From the NCBI RefSeq assembly GCF_016862115.1, contig NZ_BOMI01000117.1, forward strand, positions 1 through 64,000: DNA of 64,000 nt. Direction: 5' to 3'. The position numbers were made by a program, and so were the translations under genes. The notes beneath the pieces are model-generated. The model saw only the letters and a program-made list of their open reading frames with translations, ran no database searches and was not told where the DNA came from. This DNA is from Paractinoplanes deccanensis. Its GTDB lineage: Bacteria; Actinomycetota; Actinomycetes; Mycobacteriales; Micromonosporaceae. How positions within the stretch are numbered: position 1 is the stretch's first letter; every line of letters begins with the position of its first letter. Below, piece by piece: positions 46,301 through 54,450 of the stretch.

Positions 46301-47134
46301 GCGCCGGTCGGTGTCGACGTCGGTGGTGTAGCTCAGGTCGTAGCCGTTGCGCTCCAGGAAGCGGAGCATCGGGTACTCGTTCGCGAAGAGGAAGTCGCGG
46401 GCGGTCACCCCCGCGCGGGTCGCGTAGGGCCGGTTGTAGCTGAGCTTGTACGCGCGGCCGTTGGCCTGGCCGGCGTAGAAGTCGGAACCGCCGTAGAGGT
46501 TGTACGCCTGCCAGGTCGCGTCCGAGGTCTTGAAGACCATCGCCGAGTGGCTTCCGTCGTCGCGGACGACGAACGGGATGTGGCTGTCGCCCTTGGTGTC
46601 CTCGCGCACCAGCCGCGCGATGTAGACCCCGGACACCGCGGTGGCGGGCACCGCCCACGAGGCGGACACCGCCCAGGTCCCGCAGTCGAAGATCTCGGTT
46701 GAGGAGTCGGTCCGGCAGTCCTCGTCGTCCTGGCGCTGCGGCAGCGGTACGGAGGGGTCGACGGTGTCGATCAGCCGGGCGCCGTCACCGCCGTACCAGC
46801 CGAGGCGATAGATCTGAACCTCGTAGTCCGTGGCGTCGGTGCTCACCTTGAAGTGCACCGTTTCCCCGACGTTCACGCTCGCCTCGGTGGCGAAACCCTG
46901 GATGGTCTCGTCGCCCGCGCCGCTGATGTCCCACTCGGAGGCCGGGGTGCCCTCCTTCGAGTTCTCACAGGCGATCGGGTTGGCTGCCGGGGCGCACGGA
47001 TCGGCGGCGGCCCGGGCGAGTGACGGCACGAACAGGCCGACAGCGGTCAGGACGCCGACAACGAGCGAGGCACCGAGAGTCCGGAACCGCCTGTCGAGAT
47101 GCCCATGCGTGGACAACACCGGGCCATTCACCAC
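43334..47134 (-). CDS. Large exported protein: DMFase-beta-like domain, Ig-like and three DUF4082 modules
   Basis: 1266 residues from GTG 47134 (GTG 47119 is possible). A signal peptide ends after LARAAA near residue 43. Residues about 70-510 match the N,N-dimethylformamidase beta-subunit-like domain (IYRLGWYGGDGARLI, FLSVGHDEYWSGKERANVEA, FFSGNEVYWRTRW). Next come an Ig-like segment (545-635), DUF4082 module 1 (640-795), a Big_5-like Ig domain (798-895), module 2 (915-1060), a Pro/Thr linker (1065-1110) and module 3 (1113-1266), each with VRFYKGAxNTGxHT and a xYWVDxxF ending. It is probably surface-located and may modify or bind the polysaccharide made here; no function is established. Confidence 0.82.
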   Translation of the reverse strand: MVNGPVLSTHGHLDRRFRTLGASLVVGVLTAVGLFVPSLARAAADPCAPAANPIACENSKEGTPASEWDISGAGDETIQGFATEASVNVGETVHFKVSTDATDYEVQIYRLGWYGGDGARLIDTVDPSVPLPQRQDDEDCRTDSSTEIFDCGTWAVSASWAVPATAVSGVYIARLVREDTKGDSHIPFVVRDDGSHSAMVFKTSDATWQAYNLYGGSDFYAGQANGRAYKLSYNRPYATRAGVTARDFLFANEYPMLRFLERNGYDLSYTTDVDTDRRGELLRNHRVFLSVGHDEYWSGKERANVEAARDAGVNLAFFSGNEVYWRTRWENSQDGSNTPYRTLVSYKETWSNDDIDPSNEWTGTWRDPRFEGPEAVGAAQPENALTGTAYVSNHNQLALTVPAKMAGYRLWRGAGLSTSTSTSFTEDTVGYESDEDLDNGFRPAGLIRLSETTGPTPEYLRDWGNEVTEGTTTHHLTLYRAPSGALVFSAGSIQYAWGLDDYHDPHGDDGPDKRMQQATVNLFADMSVLPATLMSGLTPASPSTDTTAPTTVITAPAGGSTVVNGAQVTLTGTAADTGGGQVAGVEVSTDGGATWHPATGTTSWSYTFYSSGIGSQTVVARAVDDSANIGQPASRRIVLNGPSTIYGRAVPALTAIDDTQSTELGVRFTPQTDGMITGVRFYKGAGNTGTHTGSLWTADGIRRAHATFENESATGWQQVQFAEPVAVQAGTSYVASYRAPNGHYSADVWKQSYGTKNVALAADPSRPGHRNGLFTYGTGMPANSYRDSNYYVDVTFVPSSATPPSVVAVSPLNASIDAPDTVKPTVSFSETVVTSSLQFALKDADGATIPGSVAYNAATRTATFTPAAPLPTPGTYTATVNASDVDGNPLAVPYTWSFTTDPDAAIAKLFAGNATPGTPSIDDSSAVELGVKFRPSVSGSVIGVRFYKGAGNTGTHVGNLWKADGSPMASATFADESATGWQTAYFASPVTVTAGSTYVASYFAPNGHYSGDSGYFETDLTSGPLTAPAGDNGVYGYNSSSTFPENTYGHTNYWVDPLFVAEGTPIPTRTPTPTPTVTSPTPTTTTPTTTPPTTTPPTTSPTPTPSVTAGTATSLFAANAVPANPSWNDAGALEVGVKFRSDVAGTVTGIRFYKGAQNTGPHTATLWSPTGAPRATATFGNESASGWQTVLFDQPVTIEANTTYTASYHTTVGYYAVDGNGLAAGLDNSPLHVPAGGAVYRYGAGGEAPTAGSNHNYWVDVLFSAE

Positions 47135-47260
47135 CTTTTCTGCATGGCACCGTCGCCGCGCGGCGGCATTCGGCTGGATCGTATCGAGGGGTCCACGCTG
47201 GAGGGACCGTCCCGGTGTATGCGCCGAGGCGCCGACCGGACAGACCCGTCAGCTCTTCGG

Positions 47261-48667
47261 CTATTTCTTGACGGTGGAACCGCCGACCAGTGCGGCCTCG
47301 TCGACGAGGCCGCTCGCCACGGCCGTTCGCACGGCTCGGGCGGGATGCGTGAATCGCCAGACCGTCCCGCACAAACCGACCATGACCGCAAGAAGGCAGG
47401 TGTATGTCGTGAAGGCGAACGAGTCGAACGTCGCCGAGCCCAGGACCGCCACCAGCTGGGTCGCGACGAGCGCGGCGCAGATGTCCTTGTCGGCCGGCCG
47501 GGTCGCCCGGCGCAACGCCAGCACGGCCAGGGTGATGGCGGTGATGTGCAGCGCGGCGAGCGCGGCCACGCCGACCAGGCCGTTGCTGACGGCGTGCGAC
47601 AACCACTGGTTGTCCAGGTACTGGTACATCGGATAGATCCAGGTGCCGGTGCCGCGGCCGAACCACGGTCGCTGGTTGAAGTAGTGGGCCACCATCTCGT
47701 ACCGCTCGGTCCGCGCCGTGATGCTCGAGTCCTCCTCGGCCGAGGCGAACATGTCGAACACGGTGCTGGTCAGCGACGGTTTCGCCGCCACCGCCGCGGC
47801 CACCAGCAGCCCCGCGGTCACGATCATGTTGTATCGGTACCGCCAGGTCCACATCGGCGTGAGGCAGAGCAGCACGATGGCCAGCGCCAGGAACCCGGTG
47901 CGCGAGACCGTGGCCGGGATGGCTCCGGCGATCAGCAGCGCGGCGAACGCGTAGACCTGGCGCATCCGCGAGGTCTGCGCGTACCGCGCGAGGTGGATCG
48001 CGAACGGCAGCACGGTGACCATCACCATGCTGAGCTCGATGTAGTGGGTCGTGGTGCTGGCCACCCGGATCGCGGCGCCGCGGTATTGGAAGTCGGGGAC
48101 GACGCCCTTGACCTCGAGGCCGGGAAACGAGAGGTAGCGGGTGATGTCGTCGCGGGTGACGAACTGGATGATCGCCACCAGCCCGACGAACGCGGCACAG
48201 GTCACCAGCACCGCCAGCAGCCGCCGCAGCCGGGCCCAGTTGCGCACGCCGTCGGCGGTCATCAGGATGACGCCGGTGAAGGCTCCGGCGAAGATCATCG
48301 CCCGGTCGGCGCCGTTCGCCTCCATCGCCGTCAGCCCGCGCAGGTAGCCCACGGCGTACGAGACGATGAGGGACAGCCCGTACGCCAGCACGGCCCAGCG
48401 GATCGGCTGCGGGCCCACGAGGACCAGGCGCGGGTTGAGCCGCGCCAGCATCCACCAGAACCACAGCACGAGGCCCACGACGAGACCTGGCCGGCCGATG
48501 TCCGTCATGCCCGGAACGATCAACCAGGCCGGGATGACCAGCAACAGCGCGACCATCACGCAGAGCACGGTCGCGGCGTCCACCCGGACGAAGCGGCGGG
48601 TCGCGTAGGTCTGGGGGTGCAGCAGCGACGGCTCCAGATCCAGTGGATGGAGCGTCTGGGTGCTCAT
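47261..48667 (-). CDS. O-antigen polymerase/ligase-like protein (Wzy_C)
   Basis: 468 residues from ATG 48667, overlapping the Wzz-like stop (ATGA). About ten to twelve helices with a larger extracytoplasmic loop around residues 310-345, containing the Wzy_C pattern RTERYEMVAHYFNQRPWFGR and GTGTW. Such proteins polymerise or ligate undecaprenyl-linked repeat units on the outer face of the membrane. Placement directly after a chain-length determinant gene strongly supports a Wzy-dependent polysaccharide. Confidence 0.82.
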   Translation of the reverse strand: MSTQTLHPLDLEPSLLHPQTYATRRFVRVDAATVLCVMVALLLVIPAWLIVPGMTDIGRPGLVVGLVLWFWWMLARLNPRLVLVGPQPIRWAVLAYGLSLIVSYAVGYLRGLTAMEANGADRAMIFAGAFTGVILMTADGVRNWARLRRLLAVLVTCAAFVGLVAIIQFVTRDDITRYLSFPGLEVKGVVPDFQYRGAAIRVASTTTHYIELSMVMVTVLPFAIHLARYAQTSRMRQVYAFAALLIAGAIPATVSRTGFLALAIVLLCLTPMWTWRYRYNMIVTAGLLVAAAVAAKPSLTSTVFDMFASAEEDSSITARTERYEMVAHYFNQRPWFGRGTGTWIYPMYQYLDNQWLSHAVSNGLVGVAALAALHITAITLAVLALRRATRPADKDICAALVATQLVAVLGSATFDSFAFTTYTCLLAVMVGLCGTVWRFTHPARAVRTAVASGLVDEAALVGGSTVKK

Positions 48668-49563
48668 CGTGGCTTGGCCCGGCCGTTCTGCTTGACCCAG
48701 GACGAGGGCAGCACGATCGTCGACTCTCCGACGGAGTCACCGCCGGCCTCGCCCGGCCGCTGCAACCGAGCCGTCTCCTCGAGGTTCGGGGCGATGCGGA
48801 CGGCGGCCGGGGTGACGTCGCCGGAACGGCGCTCGCCCGTGGCCGCCCGCGCCGGGATCCGGAACGACGCCGGAACTCCCGGCCGCTCCTGCGGCTCCTC
48901 CGCGGGCGTCTCGTCGCCGGTCGTCTGCTTGCGGCGGCGGCGGCGCAGGATCGCGTCGACGGCCACGGTCGAGGCGACCGCGATCAGCAGTCCGGAGCCG
49001 AAGATGGCGACCAGCGCGCGCTTCGTCTTGGACGTGGAGAGCGTGATGTTGTCGCCCATGTCGAGCCGGCGGGTGGAGACCATCTGCTCGCTGGGAGCGT
49101 TGAACTCCTTCTGGAGGGCGAGGTTGGAGGCCTCGAACCGCTTGACCAGCTCGTCGGTCGTCTTGCTGGCCTGGTCGCGGCTGACGCCGACCACCTCGAA
49201 GGTGAGGATGGGCAGCTGGTTGTCGAGCGTGATGGTGTAGTTCTGGCTGAAGCCGACCGCGTCGAGCTGCTCGGCGACCTTCGCATCCTGAACAGTCAGC
49301 AGCGACGCCTTCGCCAGCGAGTTGAGGCCGGTGTCGAGCCACGGGTTGCGGACGATCTTGACCTTGCCCTTGCTCTCCGGTTCCCGGATCGAGGTCGACG
49401 GCGGGATGAGCTGGACGTAGCTGGTGGCAACGTAGTCGGGCTCGATGAGCATGGCCGCGGCGACGGTGCCGGCCAGGGTGACCGACAGCAGTGGAACCGA
49501 CACCCACCAGCGCCGGAACAACAGCTTCGTCAGATCCCAGAAGTCCACTGGTGCCCTCTCCAT
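48664..49563 (-). CDS. Wzz-type chain-length determinant protein
   Basis: 299 residues from ATG 49563. A helix at about 20-40 (SVPLLSVTLAGTVAAAMLI), an extracytoplasmic coiled region with Wzz-like FNAPSEQMVSTRRLDMGDN, and a second helix near 182-203 follow the co-polymerase layout. A C-terminal basic-then-acidic cytoplasmic tail of about 95 residues has no Walker motifs, so a tyrosine-kinase partner (BY-kinase) is lacking in the protein and in the window. It would set polymer length together with the polymerase encoded next. Confidence 0.75.
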   Translation of the reverse strand: MERAPVDFWDLTKLLFRRWWVSVPLLSVTLAGTVAAAMLIEPDYVATSYVQLIPPSTSIREPESKGKVKIVRNPWLDTGLNSLAKASLLTVQDAKVAEQLDAVGFSQNYTITLDNQLPILTFEVVGVSRDQASKTTDELVKRFEASNLALQKEFNAPSEQMVSTRRLDMGDNITLSTSKTKRALVAIFGSGLLIAVASTVAVDAILRRRRRKQTTGDETPAEEPQERPGVPASFRIPARAATGERRSGDVTPAAVRIAPNLEETARLQRPGEAGGDSVGESTIVLPSSWVKQNGRAKPR

Positions 49564-49708
49564 GAGGCCGCGGTCGGCCGGTCGGTCTCAGTCTCCACAG
49601 CGGCGATGCCGGCTGGCAAGCAGGGTGGCCGAACGTACGAGCCGACTCCGTCCAGCCCGGTCGAGGTCAGCCCGGTCATGGCGCGAAGCACGGTCGGCGA
49701 TGCGACAG

Positions 49709-51547
49709 TCACTTGGCGATCCGATAGACGTGGTAGGAGTACTCCTCGGCGAACCGGTCGGTGATGACGCCGTTGATGATGGGCACCGAGCGGTTCTCGA
49801 AGAGCACCTCGGCGGTGGTCGCCGAGGTGGCGGGCAGCGTCAGTCCCTGAGCCCCGGTGCCGCCGGTGCGGCCGGGCATGGCGAAGACGTACATCTGGTT
49901 GTCGTGCTCCTTGAGCATGGTGTCGAGGTCGGGGTTGAAGACCCACTGGTACGACTGAGTGTTGAGCACGGGAGCGAGTTCCCTGATGCGCGTGTTCGTC
50001 TCGGTCACCTTCGGCCGCGTCGTGTCCTTGCCGCAGTCGCGCAGCACGTGTTGCGACTCGCAGGAGCCACCGAAGCTGTGGTTGAAGTAGATGACGCCGC
50101 GCGCCTCGTGGATCAGCGAGTTCATCACGGCGCCGGCGACCTGGTCGCCGGTGATGGTGGGTGCCGCGTCCTCCTTGGCCGGGTGTCCCACCTCGACGAA
50201 GGCGTAGATGGGCTGGCGCCGGCCGTCGGCGGCGTCCAGCTCACGCATCCGGTCCATCGTGAGGCCGTAGTTGGCGGCGCGGCGGCACTGGTCCGGCTTG
50301 ACGCCGAGCCGCGGTCCCTCCGACGCCGAGCCGCAGATGTTCGGGTCCGTGTACCAGTAGAGGTCCGCCGACGTCACGTCGGTGTACTCGTTGACGAAGG
50401 CGGCCGCGTCCGTGTCGGACTGCCAGAAGACGACGCCCTTGCCGAAGTTCGCGTGCCGCATGCGGCCATCGCCCGAGGGAAGCTTCGCGTCCATGGTGCG
50501 CAGGATGTCGTGGCCGCAGCCGTCGCTCTTGGGAGCGCAGATCTCGCCCTGGCCGGGGTATTTGCCGGTCCACGTCCCCTTGCCGGTGCCGCCCCACATG
50601 TCCACCTCGTCCGGCAGGAGCCACCCGGCGGACTCCGCTCCGTAACCGGGCAGCTCTCCGCTGATCATGGCGTGCATGCCGTTCTCGCGGATGAGCGGCA
50701 GGTTCGAGCCCTCGGTCAGCTCCATGTACGTGTTGAGGCCGGCAGCCTTGTCCAGGTCGATCTCGGGCTGCGCGTAGGTCCCCTCGTACCAGACGGCGAT
50801 CGGGAAGAAGGACGGATCGGACCAGCCGCCCGAAGCGGCCGCGGTGAACCGCTTGTAGTAGCCCGGCCCGCCCTCCCACGGCACCCGAGCCTGCGCGGGG
50901 CCGGCCGTCATGCCGTCGGCGAGCACCGGCGCCGAGGGTGAGCTGAACACGACGTCGACCCAATAGTTGCCCGACTTGCTGGGTTTGTTGGGGAAGGAAC
51001 CGCCGCCGTAGGCGTACACCCCGGAGCCCACCGTGCTGAGCGGGCCGGCGTACGCCGGCTCCTCGAAGAAGTCCGTGCTGGCCTTGTAGCGCTTGGTCTG
51101 GTAGGAGACCACGTACTCCTGGCCCGCCTCGACCGGCACCGGCGCCGGCAGCGGCACCGACTGCCAGCCGGGGGAGGCGTTCTCGGGAGAGACCGCGCCG
51201 GCGAGCTTCTTGCCGGCCCCCGTCCACAGGGTGACCGGATGGGCGAGGGTGTCGCCGTCGGCGCGCAGGAAGCGGATCGCGTCGACACTGCCGTCCACCC
51301 GCGAGGTGAAGCGCAGCCCCACCTCGACCGGCCGGTCGTCGGGATCGGTGCCCACCTGCGACACGTCCCGTGTGCCGAAGAAGGAGAACGAGAACCGCTG
51401 CCCCGGGACGCCACCGGCCGTGTTGCGCGCCGCCGGGTCACGCTCGGCCAGTTGCAGGGCGACGAGCGTCGTGGCCGCGGCGGGAACGACGACGGCTGCG
51501 ACGACGGCGCCGATCAGGCGCCACCGCTTCGTCTTGCGGGTTGACAC
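49709..51547 (-). CDS. Exported protein with one DUF4082 module and a glycosidase-like C-terminal domain
   Basis: 612 residues from ATG 51547. A single N-terminal helix (about 10-32) is a signal anchor. A DUF4082 module (about 50-205: FFGTRDVSQVGTDPDDRPVE, GLRFTSRVDGSVDAIRFL, YWVDVVF) resembles those of the larger protein 2.6 kb downstream. Residues 215-612 look like a TIM-barrel-type domain with DLDKAAGLNTYMELTEG, MISGELPGYG, DLYWYTDPNICG, IYAFVEVG and RGVIYFNHSFGG, reminiscent of glycoside hydrolases, but I cannot assign a family. It may process the polysaccharide at the cell surface. It follows a GT2 gene by 26 bases. Confidence 0.72.
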   Translation of the reverse strand: MSTRKTKRWRLIGAVVAAVVVPAAATTLVALQLAERDPAARNTAGGVPGQRFSFSFFGTRDVSQVGTDPDDRPVEVGLRFTSRVDGSVDAIRFLRADGDTLAHPVTLWTGAGKKLAGAVSPENASPGWQSVPLPAPVPVEAGQEYVVSYQTKRYKASTDFFEEPAYAGPLSTVGSGVYAYGGGSFPNKPSKSGNYWVDVVFSSPSAPVLADGMTAGPAQARVPWEGGPGYYKRFTAAASGGWSDPSFFPIAVWYEGTYAQPEIDLDKAAGLNTYMELTEGSNLPLIRENGMHAMISGELPGYGAESAGWLLPDEVDMWGGTGKGTWTGKYPGQGEICAPKSDGCGHDILRTMDAKLPSGDGRMRHANFGKGVVFWQSDTDAAAFVNEYTDVTSADLYWYTDPNICGSASEGPRLGVKPDQCRRAANYGLTMDRMRELDAADGRRQPIYAFVEVGHPAKEDAAPTITGDQVAGAVMNSLIHEARGVIYFNHSFGGSCESQHVLRDCGKDTTRPKVTETNTRIRELAPVLNTQSYQWVFNPDLDTMLKEHDNQMYVFAMPGRTGGTGAQGLTLPATSATTAEVLFENRSVPIINGVITDRFAEEYSYHVYRIAK

Positions 51548-51573
51548 GGGCGTTGAACCTCTCGGACGGAGCG

Positions 51574-52470
51574 CTACCGCGCGCGCTCACCGGACTGGAG
51601 CAGGTCGTCGTGTGCCGGGTTCTCCGGCGACCGGCGCGGCGACGGGACGCGCCCCCAGCCCGAGCGGACGTCCCACGAGGCCGACCGGCGCTTGCGCTCG
51701 GCCAGCAGCACCACCGCGACGTAGACGGCGGCCGACGGCGCCAGCCACGGGCGGCGGAGAACCACGTCGCGCAGCCAGGATGTCGAGTCGGTCTCGGCGG
51801 GGGCGGCGATGCCGTCCGGGTTGGCCGCGATGTAGCGCTCGAACTCGGCGTTGCCGTCACGGGCCCGGGCGACGCGGCGTACCAGGTCCCGTCCGGTACG
51901 CGGGGCGACCACCCGGACCCGGACGTCGATCTCGGCCTTCTCGGAGGCCGAGACGATCGCGTCGAGGAACATGTCGTCGGCGGTGATGTCGGGGAAGCGG
52001 GCGAACCGCGAGCGGGCCGAGGCGGAAACGGCGATGATGCCCCGCCCGAACAGGCGGCCGCGGAAGACGGGGAGGCGGCGGTTGACCGCGTAGAAGGCGC
52101 GCACCGGCCAGCTGCTCGCCGAGGTGTCGACGGCCGGCCGCGGCACGGCCGCCTCGGTGCCGGGCTGCGCCACGGCGTCGGCCAGGCGCTGCAGCAGCGC
52201 TGCGTCGGCCGGCACGTCGGCGTCCAGGTAGACGCGGACGTCGCCGGTGGCGACCTCGTCGGCGGCGTTGAGGGCCGCGGTCTTGGACGGGGTGGCGATC
52301 TCGACGACGCGAACCCCGAACGACCGGGCGACCTCGGCCGTCCGGTCGGTGCACCCGTTGGCCGCGACGATGATTTCGACGTCCTCCGGGGTGTTCTCGG
52401 TCAATGCCCGCAAGGTGGTGCCTATACCGGCTTCCTCGTTGAAAGCGGGCATGATGACGCTAATTCGCAC
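51574..52470 (-). CDS. GT2 glycosyltransferase
   Basis: 298 residues from GTG 52470. VRISVIMPAFNEEAGIGTTL begins the GT-A domain, EIIVAANGCTDRTAEVA and VYLDADVPADAALL contain the donor-binding residues, and a hydrophobic segment near 240-262 (LAPSAAVYVAVVLLAE) suggests membrane association. It starts the minus-strand operon that runs through the DUF4082 and Wzz/Wzy genes and is divergent from the WecG-like gene. Confidence 0.8.
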   Translation of the reverse strand: MRISVIMPAFNEEAGIGTTLRALTENTPEDVEIIVAANGCTDRTAEVARSFGVRVVEIATPSKTAALNAADEVATGDVRVYLDADVPADAALLQRLADAVAQPGTEAAVPRPAVDTSASSWPVRAFYAVNRRLPVFRGRLFGRGIIAVSASARSRFARFPDITADDMFLDAIVSASEKAEIDVRVRVVAPRTGRDLVRRVARARDGNAEFERYIAANPDGIAAPAETDSTSWLRDVVLRRPWLAPSAAVYVAVVLLAERKRRSASWDVRSGWGRVPSPRRSPENPAHDDLLQSGERAR

Positions 52471-52587
52471 ACCGTGATGCTTCCGGCCGGCGATGCTCGC
52501 AGCAACCGGACGAATGGACGACTTGCTATCGCGTACTCGACAATCGTTGGGGCCGTTCGTCCCTCTGTCCACAGAGTCTTCGCTCGG

Positions 52588-52593
52588 TAGCTT
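52588..52593 (+). promoter_or_regulatory. Putative -10 of the WecG/TagA gene
   Basis: TAGCTT lies 7 bases before ATG 52601, the spacing of a leaderless transcript. It is the reason for choosing this start over the in-frame ATG at 52514. The 130-bp divergent region 52471-52600 is AT-richer than its surroundings. Confidence 0.4.
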
Positions 52594-52600
52594 CCTCACC

Positions 52601-53413
52601 ATGCAGGTGTCTCGCAGTACGCCCGAAGCCGTTGTCCTGCAACAGAAGCCCGTTACGCTCGCGGGTGTCCAGTTTGATCCGTTGAGTGAACAAGAGGTGG
52701 TAGGACGCGTTGTGGCGGAGTTGTCCGCCGGGCGAGGCGGACAAATCATCACCCCCAATGTGGACATTTTGCATCGAGTGCGGCGAGATCCCGATCTGAG
52801 GGGACATCTGGCGGCATCCGAGATTGTCGTCGCCGATGGCAAACCTCTCATCTGGGCGTCGCGTATAGCCGGAAATGCCCTGCCCGCCCGGGTGCCCGGG
52901 TCGGATCTGATCTGGAGCCTGTCCGCGGCGATGGGTGCGGCGGGCCGATCGGTGTATCTGCTCGGCGGCGAGCCCGGCACGGCGGAGCGCGCCGACGCGG
53001 TGCTCCGCGAGCGCTTCCCCGATCTCAAGCTCGCCGGCCACCTCAGCCCGTCGTTCGGCTTCGACACCCGTCCCGAGGAGTACGCCGAGGTGTGCGACGA
53101 GGTCGTCGGCGCCGCGCCGGACCTCGTCTTCGTGGGCTTCGGCTTCCCCAAGCAGGAGCGGGTCATCGAGAAGCTGCGCCCGCGGCTGCCGCGGACCTGG
53201 TTCATGGGCTGCGGCGCGGCCATCGGCTTCGTCGCCGGCGTGCATTCCCGGGCGCCCGTCTGGATGCAGCGCGGCGGGCTGGAGTGGGTGCACCGGCTGT
53301 ACCTCGAACCGCGGCGGCTGATGCGCCGTTATCTCGTCGACGACGCCCCGTTCGCCGTCCGTCTGCTCGCCGGCAGCGCCCGCGACCGTCTCCGCAAGGG
53401 AACCGCTCGATGA
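52601..53413 (+). CDS. WecG/TagA/CpsF-family glycosyltransferase (GT26)
   Basis: 270 residues from ATG 52601. TPNVDILHRVRRDPDL carries the conserved Asn/Asp motif, VVADGKPLIWASRI the acceptor loop, YLLGGEPGTAERADAVL the Rossmann region, and LVFVGFGFPKQERVI the donor site; a basic C-terminal helix (YLEPRRLMRRYL) attaches it to the membrane. Members add the second sugar (N-acetylmannosamine or its uronate) to a lipid-linked GlcNAc. Here it probably extends the primer made by the polyprenyl sugar transferase encoded at 54451-55947. Confidence 0.88.
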   Translation: MQVSRSTPEAVVLQQKPVTLAGVQFDPLSEQEVVGRVVAELSAGRGGQIITPNVDILHRVRRDPDLRGHLAASEIVVADGKPLIWASRIAGNALPARVPGSDLIWSLSAAMGAAGRSVYLLGGEPGTAERADAVLRERFPDLKLAGHLSPSFGFDTRPEEYAEVCDEVVGAAPDLVFVGFGFPKQERVIEKLRPRLPRTWFMGCGAAIGFVAGVHSRAPVWMQRGGLEWVHRLYLEPRRLMRRYLVDDAPFAVRLLAGSARDRLRKGTAR

Positions 53414-54387
53414 CCCGTCCCGACGTCTCCGTCGTCGTCGTCTCGTACAACACGAGCGAGCTCACCCGGCGCTGCCTGCGCGGGCTCCTCGACAGCCGCA
53501 CCGAGGACGTGAGCTTTGACGTCACGGTCGTGGACAACGCCTCCAGCGACGGGTCGGCCGACGCGATCGCCGCGGAGTTCCCCGAGGTCCGGCTCGTGCG
53601 CGTGCCGGTCAACGTGGGCTGGGGCCGGGGCGTCAACCGGGGCGTGGTGGCCAGTTCGGGCCGCTACGTGCTGCTGCTCAATCCCGACACGGCCCCGGTG
53701 GGGCACCCGGTCGCCGAGCTGTTCCGTTTCGCGCGGGCCCATCCGCGGCACGGCATCTACACCGGCCGCACCCTGCACGCGGACGGCACCGACGACATGT
53801 ACTGCTGCTGGGGCCTGCCCAGCCTGCGCGGGTACGTCGGCTTCGCCACCGGGCTGGGCTCGAAGATCGGCTGGTTCGCGCCCGAGGATCTCCCGGGGTA
53901 CGACCGCAGGACCGTCCGCGAGGTCCCGGCCGTCTCGGGCTGCTGCATGCTCGTCGAGCGCGAACTCTTCGACCGTCTCGGCGGCTTCGACCCGATCTAC
54001 TTCCTCTACAGCGACGACATCGACCTGTGCACTCGCGCCGCGGCGCTGGGCGCCAGCCCGGTCGTGGTGCCCGGTGCCGCCGTCATCCACGTCGGCGGCG
54101 CGTCGTCCAGCTCCGAGGGCCAGCGCATCAAGATTCTGCGGGGCAAGGCCACGTACGTTCGCCGGCACTGGTCCCCGGGCCGCGCGCGGCTGGCGCTGAC
54201 CCTGATGGCCGCCGGCGTGGGCCTGCGCGCCGTCGGTGGCGCCGTGCTCGGGCGCGACCGCTCGCGCGGCGTCGACTGGACGGCCGTGTGGCGCGAGCGT
54301 CACACCTGGCGAGCGGGCTGGCCCGAGGTGGACGAACCCCGTCCGCCGCGCAGCGCTCTGCTCGAGGAGACGCCCACGCCGATGTGA
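53410..54387 (+). CDS. GT2 glycosyltransferase, rhamnosyltransferase-like
   Basis: 325 residues from ATG 53410 (ATGA overlap). VSVVVVSYNTSELTRRCLRG, VVDNASSDGSADAI, GWGRGVNRGV and LLLNPDTAP form the GT-A donor site, while VSGCCMLVERELFDRLGGFD and FLYSDDIDLC define the acceptor part typical of GT2 rhamnosyltransferases (WbbL-like). A terminal segment is helical. It likely adds rhamnose supplied by the nearby rml genes, in line with the lipid-linked priming pathway. Confidence 0.83.
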   Translation: MTRPDVSVVVVSYNTSELTRRCLRGLLDSRTEDVSFDVTVVDNASSDGSADAIAAEFPEVRLVRVPVNVGWGRGVNRGVVASSGRYVLLLNPDTAPVGHPVAELFRFARAHPRHGIYTGRTLHADGTDDMYCCWGLPSLRGYVGFATGLGSKIGWFAPEDLPGYDRRTVREVPAVSGCCMLVERELFDRLGGFDPIYFLYSDDIDLCTRAAALGASPVVVPGAAVIHVGGASSSSEGQRIKILRGKATYVRRHWSPGRARLALTLMAAGVGLRAVGGAVLGRDRSRGVDWTAVWRERHTWRAGWPEVDEPRPPRSALLEETPTPM

Positions 54388-54405
54388 GGCGGGCACACAC
54401 GACTT

Positions 54406-54437
54406 CAGGCTCGGCCGGGACATCCCGGCCGAGCCTG
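54406..54437. terminator. Strong bidirectional hairpin
   Basis: CAGGCTCGGCCGGG and CCCGGCCGAGCCTG are perfect 14-bp arms with a 4-base loop, between the convergent GT2 and sugar-phosphate transferase genes (63-bp gap). Confidence 0.78.
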
Positions 54438-54450
54438 AGGTTTCCCGGTG

